A program made the position numbers and the translations under genes. A stretch of DNA of 15,066 bases from the NCBI GenBank assembly GCA_937927695.1, contig CALBRU010000147.1, positions 1-15,066 of the forward strand. Direction: 5' to 3'. Below the pieces are notes generated by a model. It worked only from the letters and a program-made list of their open reading frames with translations, made no database searches and was not told where the DNA came from. This document shows positions 6,737 to 12,316 of the stretch, piece after piece; within the stretch, counting starts at the first letter, position 1; every line of letters starts with the position of its first letter. This DNA is from an uncultured Thiomonas sp. Lineage in GTDB: Bacteria > Pseudomonadota > Gammaproteobacteria > Burkholderiales > Burkholderiaceae_C.

Positions 6737-7404
6737 GTGCGATCACCCCCCGCACCGCTGGCGGCTTTTCCCTCGAAGACTTTTTGCACCAAACCCTGTC
6801 CGCGCTCCAACTCGACTTTACCGAGCGCCAGCGCCAGCAGTTGCTTGACTACACCGCCTTGCTGCAACGCTGGAACCGGGTGTTCAACCTTACCGCAGTG
6901 CGTGATCTCGAAGGCATGGCCCGGCTGCATTTGGCCGATTGCCTGGCCGCACTACCCGCCCTGCAGCGCCTAGGCCCCCGGCGCCTGTTGGACGTCGGCT
7001 CGGGCGGCGGCCTGCCCGGCATCGTGTTTGCCATCGGCCTGCCCGACACGGAAGTTCATCTGATCGATGCGGTGCAAAAGAAATGCGCCTTTCTACAGCA
7101 GACCAGCGGCAGTCTCCAACTCAGGCAGGTCAGCGTCCACCACGCGCGCGTCGAGGCTCTGGCCGATGTGCGCGATTTTAATTGCATCACAAGCCGCGCC
7201 TTCAGCGATCTGCCTATGCTCATTCAGAGCACCCGGCACCTGCTTGCCACCGACGGCCAGTGGTGCGCCATGAAAGGCCAAGCGCCTCAAGATGAAATCA
7301 CGGCGTTGCCCGCGGATGTGGCCACGCTGATAGAACCCCTTCAGGTGCCCGGGCTCGATGCGCAGCGTTGCCTGGTGTGGCTGCGGCTGACGTCTAACCG
7401 CTGA
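6733..7404 (+). CDS. rsmG: 16S rRNA (guanine527-N7)-methyltransferase RsmG (GidB)
   Basis: RsmG methylates N7 of G527 in the 530 loop of 16S rRNA using S-adenosylmethionine; loss gives low-level streptomycin resistance in other bacteria. The 223-residue product shows the family order: LLDYTALLQRWNRVFNLTAV (37-56), HLADCL (66-71), the SAM-binding LLDVGSGGGLPGI (85-97), then EVHLIDAVQKKCAFL with the acidic and K-C-F-L residues of motif II. ITSRAF follows and the protein ends in a short strand (CLVWLRL). The GTG start at 6733 overlaps the mnmG stop, the usual coupling. The N-terminal 12 residues are less conserved, so initiation a little further in cannot be excluded. A 115-base gap containing parS separates it from parA. 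Confidence 0.97.
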   Translation: MSAITPRTAGGFSLEDFLHQTLSALQLDFTERQRQQLLDYTALLQRWNRVFNLTAVRDLEGMARLHLADCLAALPALQRLGPRRLLDVGSGGGLPGIVFAIGLPDTEVHLIDAVQKKCAFLQQTSGSLQLRQVSVHHARVEALADVRDFNCITSRAFSDLPMLIQSTRHLLATDGQWCAMKGQAPQDEITALPADVATLIEPLQVPGLDAQRCLVWLRLTSNR

Positions 7405-7414
7405 TTTCGCGGCC

Positions 7415-7470
7415 GAGCCATCGGCTCCGGCACAATACAGCCTCGGTTGAGCCAGAAGTCTGTTGGGCTC
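7415..7470. repeat. Two inverted repeats with identical GAGCC/GGCTC arms before parA
   Basis: GAGCC-ATC-GGCTC at 7415-7427 is followed by GAGCC (7449-7453) and GGCTC (7466-7470) twelve bases apart. Four copies of one 5-base arm thus fall within 56 bases of the rsmG-parA gap. No T-run follows, so they are not an evident terminator. They could be transcribed hairpins or operator halves, and short arms in GC-rich DNA may also arise by chance. Confidence 0.35.
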
Positions 7471-7482
7471 CTCACTCAGCAC

Positions 7483-7498
7483 CGTTTCACGTGAAACA
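7483..7498. promoter_or_regulatory. parS: parS centromere site, one mismatch, in front of parA
   Basis: CGTTTCACGTGAAACA differs from the parS consensus only in the first base (C for T); the inner 14-base palindrome is perfect. It ends 21 bases before the parA start. ParB bound here is well placed to bring about repression of the parAB unit, as known for other par loci. It is the second parS in the window, 2.8 kb from the first, and the pair brackets mnmG-rsmG. Confidence 0.95.
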
Positions 7499-7519
7499 TC
7501 CGTTTTCTGGAGAGTCGGC

Positions 7520-8293
7520 TTGGCGCAGATTTTTTGCATCGCAAACCAAAAAGGTGGCGTCGGCAAGACCACCACCAGTGTCAATCTGGCGGCCGCCCTG
7601 GCGAACATCGGCCAGCGCGTTTTGCTGGTCGATATGGACCCGCAGGGCAATGCCACCATGGGCTCGGGCGTGGACAAGCACGCCCTTGAGGCCTCGGTTT
7701 ACGAAGTTCTGATCGGGCAGGCCGAGCTTGCCCAGGCCCGGCAACACAGCGCCAAAGCCGGGTATGACCTCATCGGCGCCAACCGCGAACTGGCCGGAGC
7801 CGAAGTCGAGTTGGTCAGCCTGCCGCAACGAGAGCGCCGACTCAAGACCGCGCTTGCCACCGTCGATGCCGACTACGACTTCATCCTCATCGACAGCCCT
7901 CCCGCCCTGGGCCTGCTCACCCTCAACGGCCTTTGCGCCGCGCACGGCGTCATCGTGCCAATGCAATGCGAATACTTCGCCCTCGAAGGGCTGTCCGATC
8001 TGGTCAACACCATCAAACAGGTGCACGCCAATCTCAACCGCGATCTGCGCATCATCGGCCTGCTGCGGGTGATGTTCGACCCGCGCATCACCTTGCAGCA
8101 ACAGGTCAGCGAACAAATCAAAAACCACTTTGGCGACAAAGTGTTCAACACCGTCATTCCGCGCAATGTGCGCCTGGCCGAAGCGCCAAGTTACGGCTTG
8201 CCCGGCGTGGTGTTCGACCCAAGCAGCCGCGGCGCCAAAGCCTTCACCGAGTTTGCCCAGGAAATGGTTGACCGCCTGGCCGTGGCCGCATGA
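7520..8293 (+). CDS. parA: Chromosome partitioning ATPase ParA (Soj)
   Basis: ParA binds DNA non-specifically in its ATP-dimer form and, stimulated by ParB at parS, moves the replication origin regions apart. The 257-residue product begins AQIFCIANQKGGVGKTTTS with the deviant Walker A KGGVGKTT (11-18, signature Lys11). VLLVDMDPQGNATMG (34-48) and the Walker B-like FILIDSPPALG (about 115-125) follow. It has no N-terminal helix-turn-helix, so it is the chromosomal Soj type (type Ib size) and not a P1-plasmid type. The TTG start at 7520 is supported by GGAG seven bases upstream and by alignment. An in-frame TTG at 7463 would translate through parS and is rejected. Its stop overlaps the next gene's start (ATGA). 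Confidence 0.97.
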   Translation: MAQIFCIANQKGGVGKTTTSVNLAAALANIGQRVLLVDMDPQGNATMGSGVDKHALEASVYEVLIGQAELAQARQHSAKAGYDLIGANRELAGAEVELVSLPQRERRLKTALATVDADYDFILIDSPPALGLLTLNGLCAAHGVIVPMQCEYFALEGLSDLVNTIKQVHANLNRDLRIIGLLRVMFDPRITLQQQVSEQIKNHFGDKVFNTVIPRNVRLAEAPSYGLPGVVFDPSSRGAKAFTEFAQEMVDRLAVAA

Positions 8294-8856
8294 CCTGCGT
8301 CTTGCTTCTCCCCGGCTGGCAAGGCTCGAGCGACGGGCACTGGCAGCGCCGCTGGGAAAGACTTTACGGCGACATTGTGGTGGAACAGGCCGACTGGGAT
8401 TTTCCGCGCCGCGGCGACTGGATCACCCGGCTGGAAGACGTCATCCTCGCCCAGCCCGGCCCGGTCGCGCTCGTCGGCCATAGCCTGGGCTGCCATCTGA
8501 TCGACGCCTGGTCGGCCAGCACGCGCCATGCCGACCGCGTCGTCTGCGCACTGCTGGTCGCGCCGCCCGATCTGCATAGCGATGAACTGCCCGCTGCCTT
8601 GCTCCCCTGGAGACATCCCCTGAGCCAAACGCCGCTGCCCTTCACCGCCACCCTCGCCGCCAGTACCGACGACCCCTATTGCCACTGGCAGGCCGCGCAA
8701 CAGCTCGCCCAGCGCTGGGGAGCCCGCTGCGCAAACCTCGGCGCCTGCGGGCACGTCAACACCGCTTCCGGCCTGGGCGATTGGCCCCAAGGCCGTCAGC
8801 TGCTTGACGCGATGCTGCCGCCCAATCAGCGCCCTACCGCCCTTTCTTCTGCTTGA
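8290..8856 (+). CDS. RBBP9/YdeN-type alpha/beta serine hydrolase between parA and parB
   Basis: This is a 188-residue predicted serine hydrolase of the RBBP9/YdeN family. The N-terminal strand and oxyanion region is LLLPGWQGSSDGHWQRRWE (5-23). The nucleophile elbow is VGHSLGCH with Ser65, the acid is in STDDPYC (Asp127 or Asp128), and the His is in CGHVNTASG (His155), followed by the typical family end GDWPQGRQLL. The full catalytic set is present, so it should be active; the substrate is unknown for the bacterial members. It starts on the parA stop (ATGA overlap) and is followed 27 bases later by parB, so it is co-transcribed and translationally coupled with the segregation genes. I recall this arrangement in some other Burkholderiales, but no role in segregation is established. 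Confidence 0.92.
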   Translation: MTCVLLLPGWQGSSDGHWQRRWERLYGDIVVEQADWDFPRRGDWITRLEDVILAQPGPVALVGHSLGCHLIDAWSASTRHADRVVCALLVAPPDLHSDELPAALLPWRHPLSQTPLPFTATLAASTDDPYCHWQAAQQLAQRWGARCANLGACGHVNTASGLGDWPQGRQLLDAMLPPNQRPTALSSA

Positions 8857-8883
8857 TCACCCCGCTTGATCCGTCTCACGCTT

Positions 8884-9786
8884 ATGGCAACCAAAAAACC
8901 CAAAGGACTCGGCCGCGGCCTCGACGTGCTGCTCGGCCCCTCCGTCGAACTCTCGGAAACCGACGCTGCCGCACTACGCGAACTGCGGCTGGACGATCTC
9001 GTGCCCGGCCGCTATCAGCCCCGTGCGCAGATGGACGAAGGCGCCCTCTACGAACTGGCGCAGAGCATCAAGGCCCAAGGCGTGATGCAGCCCGTGCTCG
9101 TTCGCGCCCTGCCCGATGGCCGCTATGAAATCATCGCCGGAGAACGCCGCACCCGCGCCGCCCGCCTTGCCGGGCTCGACAGCGTGCCCGCACTGGTGAA
9201 AGAGGCCGACGATCGCACCACCCTGGCCATGGCCCTGATCGAAAACCTCCAGCGCGAAGACCTCAATCCGCTGGAAGAAGCCCGCGGCATCGCCCGGCTG
9301 ATCGAAGAATTCGGCCACACCCACGAGCAGGCCGGGCAAGCCGTCGGCCGCTCACGCACCGCCACCAGCAATCTGCTGCGCCTGCTGCAACTGACCGAGG
9401 CCGTGCAGACCATGCTGCTGGCGGGCGATCTCGACATGGGTCACGCCCGTGCGCTGCTGTCACTCGACAAGGCGCAGCAGGTTCAGGCCGCGCAGCAGAT
9501 TCTGGCCAAACGCCTGAGCGTGCGCGAAGCCGAACGGCTGGTGGCCCGCACCCAGCAAGCGCAGAACCCGAGCACCACACCCAAAAAAGCCAAAGCCGCC
9601 AAAGATCAAGACTGGAAGCGGCTGGAAGAAGAACTGTCAGAGCGCTTCACCGCCCCGGTTGAAATTCGCAGCAAGGCGGGCCGCAAAGGCCAGCACAGCG
9701 GAGAAATCGCCATTCGATTTTCCTCGCTCGACGAGCTCGATGGGCTGCTCGCGCTGCTGCGCGGCGGGGATAGCGCTCTGGCGTAA
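8884..9786 (+). CDS. parB: Chromosome partitioning protein ParB (Spo0J), parS-binding CTPase
   Basis: ParB binds parS, closes as a CTP-dependent clamp, spreads along DNA and recruits ParA and SMC. The 300-residue product has the N-terminal basic KKPKGLGRGLDVLLG (4-18), the ParA-contact type end. The CTP/ParB-N domain carries PGRYQPR (41-47) and GERRTRAA (86-93). Then come ENLQREDLNPLEEA (120-133), a helix-turn-helix near 145-170 (HEQAGQAVGRSRTATSNLLRL), MGHARALL (185-192), a Lys/Gln-rich linker, and a C-terminal dimerisation segment ending in LDGLLALLRGG. The ATG at 8884 was chosen over the in-frame TTG at 8866 because homologues start just before KKPKGLGRGL; the ribosome site is weak for both. 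The stop abuts the stop of the convergent next gene with no spacer. Confidence 0.97.
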   Translation: MATKKPKGLGRGLDVLLGPSVELSETDAAALRELRLDDLVPGRYQPRAQMDEGALYELAQSIKAQGVMQPVLVRALPDGRYEIIAGERRTRAARLAGLDSVPALVKEADDRTTLAMALIENLQREDLNPLEEARGIARLIEEFGHTHEQAGQAVGRSRTATSNLLRLLQLTEAVQTMLLAGDLDMGHARALLSLDKAQQVQAAQQILAKRLSVREAERLVARTQQAQNPSTTPKKAKAAKDQDWKRLEEELSERFTAPVEIRSKAGRKGQHSGEIAIRFSSLDELDGLLALLRGGDSALA

Positions 9787-10065
9787 TTACTGCAACGCCG
9801 ACGACGCCGTCGCAAAGCGGCAGGCCGAATGTGCATCGGCCCGCTCCACCTCGCAGCCCAGCGTCAGCCAGTACGCCGCCAGACGGCGGCAGACGATGCT
9901 GAGTTCGGCGCTGAGTTGAGGGTGTTGCTGCAAGGTTTGCAGATTGCGGCCGATTTTCTGCATGACCGCCAGATTGGGCTTGTCCGCGTAAAACGTCATC
10001 AACGCAAGGGTTCCGGCTAACAGCGGCTCGGCGGAATCGACTCGGGTTTTCAGGGTATCCGGCAT
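9787..10065 (-). CDS. Hypothetical 92-residue protein convergent with parB
   Basis: I do not recognise a named family. The product is a small soluble, mostly helical protein with blocks EPLLAGTLALMTFYADKP (13-30), NLAVMQKIGRNLQTLQQHP (31-49) and ELSIVCRRLAAYWLTLGCEVE. No membrane segment or signal peptide is clear, and three Cys lie in the C-terminal half. Codon use and composition look coding, with G/C-rich third positions. I have an impression of similar short proteins in other Burkholderiales, which cannot be checked here. The ATG at 10065 has no clear ribosome site. Its stop codon directly abuts the parB stop with zero spacing, so there is no room for a terminator between the two. The 75 bases up to hemP hold nothing I can name; this gene could be read from the hemP promoter. 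Confidence 0.7.
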   Translation of the reverse strand: MPDTLKTRVDSAEPLLAGTLALMTFYADKPNLAVMQKIGRNLQTLQQHPQLSAELSIVCRRLAAYWLTLGCEVERADAHSACRFATASSALQ

Positions 10066-10140
10066 AAAAATCGCATGGCTGGCTGATGTGCTGGAGGACT
10101 AGTCCACACAAGGCTGGCGAGCAAAGCTGCGAGAAATCAA

Positions 10141-10335
10141 CTACTTGGTCAAAATCAACTTGTCCTGCCGCGTCAAACGCAGTTGGTAAGTCTGCCCCTG
10201 ATGGCGAATCTGCACCACAGAGCCTTGCCGGAACAGTTCGCGCGAATGCAGGGTCAACCCCGCGTTCGCACCCGGCTCCCGCGTGGCGACTACGTTCGTA
10301 GCTCGCGGCAATTGCTTGCACAGCATCGGGTTCAT
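10141..10335 (-). CDS. hemP: HemP-family hemin uptake protein
   Basis: This is a 64-residue protein ending in VVQIRHQGQTYQLRLTRQDKLILTK, split here as VVQIRHQGQTYQL (40-52) and RLTRQDKLILTK (53-64). The terminal Tyr-x-Leu-x-x-Thr-x-x-x-Lys-Leu-Ile-Leu-Thr-Lys pattern is the HemP (PF10636) hallmark. In Burkholderia HemP has been reported to act as an activator of heme-receptor gene expression; the precise mechanism in this organism is inferred. The ATG at 10335 has GGAG eight bases upstream. The in-frame extension to 10473 is rejected. The start overlaps the stop of a 25-codon ORF (ATGA), giving translational coupling. A Fur-like promoter lies upstream. No heme receptor or TonB system follows in the window, which is unusual because hemP often precedes them. 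Confidence 0.85.
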   Translation of the reverse strand: MNPMLCKQLPRATNVVATREPGANAGLTLHSRELFRQGSVVQIRHQGQTYQLRLTRQDKLILTK

Positions 10336-10409
10336 CGTGACCACTCCATCGCCGCCCATGTCAGCAGCAGCACCATCAATAGACTGAGCCCAAGTTCTGC
10401 ATATCCCAT
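10332..10409 (-). CDS. 25-residue single-pass membrane micro-ORF coupled to hemP
   Basis: An ATG at 10409 preceded by GGGAGA (about six bases spacing) opens a 25-codon frame starting MGYAELGLSLLMVLLL and continuing TWAAMEWSR. It ends in TGA at 10334-10332, which overlaps the hemP ATG (10335-10333) as ATGA. The peptide is one hydrophobic helix (about residues 5-20) with an acidic residue near each end and a terminal Arg, the look of a small inner-membrane protein. Its role is unknown. It could be a genuine membrane peptide of the heme-uptake unit, or a leader whose translation controls hemP. Three signs agree (ribosome site, composition, stop-start overlap), but there is no homology evidence from the sequence alone. 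Confidence 0.6.
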   Translation of the reverse strand: MGYAELGLSLLMVLLLTWAAMEWSR

Positions 10410-10485
10410 GATCGATCTCCCAGGTCAGGCTGGCCCGGATTCTGACCAACCGAGACGTGACGCTCTGCGCCATCGCCTTGGGGCT

Positions 10486-10511
10486 ATCATATTGCGAATC
10501 ATTCTTATTTG
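10486..10511 (-). promoter_or_regulatory. Fur-like box over a sigma-70 promoter for the micro-ORF and hemP
   Basis: Positions 10488-10506 (plus strand CATATTGCGAATCATTCTT) match 13 of 19 bases of the Fur consensus, with the core AATCATT exact. On the minus strand a -10 box TATGAT (10491-10486, 5 of 6) overlaps this site; a weak -35 CATACA lies 18 bases upstream, just beyond the range given here. A repressor bound here would cover the core promoter, as expected for iron-repressed hemP. Transcription would begin near 10479, leaving a leader of about 70 bases. Confidence 0.5.
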
Positions 10512-10553
10512 TATGAATACCTCATGATTCAGAGGGAAAAGCGAGGCATGGAC

Positions 10554-12125
10554 TCAGCCGCAGTACAGCTCGGTACGATTACGGCCGCCCTGTTTGGCGC
10601 GATACATCGCCTGATCAGCCATCGACAGCACCCGGTCGATGCTCTGCACCGGCGCATCGCATCCCGCGATGCCCAGACTCAGGCTCAAGCGCACCACTCC
10701 AGCCGAGGTCTGAAACGGATGCGCCGCAACAAACTCGCGCACCCGTTCCGCCACCTCCAAGGCCTGTGACGCGCGCGTATGCGCGAGCAGAATGCAGAAC
10801 TCCTCGCCGCCCATGCGAGCGAACACATCGCCCTCGCGCAAGAGCGACAGCACCACCTGGGCAAACTCCACCAGGATTTCGTCACCCACCGGGTGGCCAT
10901 AGCGATCATTGATCTGCTTGAAATGGTCGAGATCGATCAGCATGATGCAAGGCCCGGCCCCCTCTGCGGGCCTCGTTCGCATGGCGTGTTCGACCATGGC
11001 GAAAAATCCGCGCCGGTTCTGCAGCCCGGTCAACGGGTCGGTGTGGGCCAGCGCGCGCAACTGCTGTTCAAGGTGTTTCTGCGCTGAAATTTCCACCATG
11101 CCCGTGACGATGCAGTCCTCTCCTGCAAAGCGCAGCGGGCGCATGGACAAGAGCGCGTCCACACCCTGCCCTTCGACTGTCTTCAGCCGCACTTCGGCCT
11201 GACGCACCGCGCCTTCGGCTTGCAGACGCTCGAGCAACTGCAGGCGCTGCGACGGATTTTCGTAAAAGTCGGTCGTGAACAAGTCGCCGCGTGAGAGATC
11301 ATGCGGGTCGAACAGCACTTTCGCCGCCGCGTTGTAACGCAACACCCGGGAATCGGCCACACGCACCAGAACCAGGGGCATCGGCGAGGCGTCGAACAGG
11401 CGTTCGAGGTTTTCCTCGCTTTGCTCGGCGCGCTGGCGCGCCTGCTGGGCGGCCTGCGCCTCCTGTTCGAGCCGGCGTCGGTCCAGCCAGGCCAGCCGCA
11501 TACCCCGGCTGAGCGAGACCGCAATCTGCCATCCGGCCACATTGGCAAAGCCGAACAGCACAACCGCGATACTGACGTATTTGGCGTCAAAATGCAGCGA
11601 AGTCCAGACAACGAGCGCAAACAGTACGGTAAAAGCTACTCCCACCCACATTGCCTCGCGTCGCATCACGGGCACGTAGGCATAGCCGGCAAAGATCAGC
11701 GCCAGCGCGGTGATCGAGTGATAGTCTGCGCTGCCGCCATAGGCCAACACCACCAGCAGGAACAGCACCATGATGCTCAGCTCGAAGCCGAGCAGCGCCG
11801 TCGCCACACGGCGCACATCCGGCACCTGCTTGGCCCGCCCCACCCGCGCCAGCCAGAGACCCCAAACAAGAACGCCAAACCGCGCAGCCAACAAGCTCCA
11901 GTACACCGCCGTTGGGCCGAGCACGGAAAGGTCGGTAAAGGTGGCGGAGAGAAAGGCCAAGGAGCCGTAAAGCCCGATCTGCCGCACCCGGTGGCCGATC
12001 ACGCCCCATTCCGCGCGAATGAATATCTCGTCTTGCCGGCGGTCAGAGAAAAGCCCATCCCTCCCGATGTGCCAGGAAGGATCCGCTTCACCAGGGGGCG
12101 CAACCGCATTCAAAGAGTCGGACAT
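10554..12125 (-). CDS. Membrane-bound PAS-GGDEF diguanylate cyclase
   Basis: This 523-residue protein is predicted to make the second messenger cyclic di-GMP from two GTP. Layout: a soluble N-terminus (1-45), about six membrane helices (near 50-66, 73-94, 107-129, 135-152, 158-176, 183-205) and a Gln/Glu/Arg-rich coiled-coil linker (215-240). A PAS domain follows (240-345, ERLFDASPMPLVLVR to GMVEISAQKHLE), then a GGDEF domain (355-520) with DPLTGLQNRRGF (363-374), LIDLDHFKQINDRYGH (396-411) and RMGGEEF (437-443). RxxD (R430-D433) lies five residues before GGEEF, the canonical product-inhibition I-site. All catalytic residues are present, so it should be active. The membrane sensor is of no type I can name. 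The ATG at 12125 lacks a strong ribosome site. It is divergent from the peptide synthetase, and the target process is unknown. Confidence 0.95.
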   Translation of the reverse strand: MSDSLNAVAPPGEADPSWHIGRDGLFSDRRQDEIFIRAEWGVIGHRVRQIGLYGSLAFLSATFTDLSVLGPTAVYWSLLAARFGVLVWGLWLARVGRAKQVPDVRRVATALLGFELSIMVLFLLVVLAYGGSADYHSITALALIFAGYAYVPVMRREAMWVGVAFTVLFALVVWTSLHFDAKYVSIAVVLFGFANVAGWQIAVSLSRGMRLAWLDRRRLEQEAQAAQQARQRAEQSEENLERLFDASPMPLVLVRVADSRVLRYNAAAKVLFDPHDLSRGDLFTTDFYENPSQRLQLLERLQAEGAVRQAEVRLKTVEGQGVDALLSMRPLRFAGEDCIVTGMVEISAQKHLEQQLRALAHTDPLTGLQNRRGFFAMVEHAMRTRPAEGAGPCIMLIDLDHFKQINDRYGHPVGDEILVEFAQVVLSLLREGDVFARMGGEEFCILLAHTRASQALEVAERVREFVAAHPFQTSAGVVRLSLSLGIAGCDAPVQSIDRVLSMADQAMYRAKQGGRNRTELYCG

Positions 12126-12316
12126 GGAGAAATCGGCACATCAACAAAACTCGCATCGTATTGCCCAGACTACGCTTCGCAAAACTCGCCCTCCAAACGG
12201 AAGCGAAATAGTTCACAAAACCGGCCTGAGTCGAAGTCAACCGTCATCGAGACCCTCCTAAGATGCCGCGACCAGCAGAAAATTCGTCTCTGCCACACCC
12301 GACTTCCTCTTTCTGC

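Noticed and set aside
12126..12316. Idea that the synthetase makes an iron-regulated siderophore because hemP lies nearby
   Set aside because: No Fur-like site is seen in the synthetase promoter gap, the cyclase gene lies between, and no siderophore transport gene is in the window.
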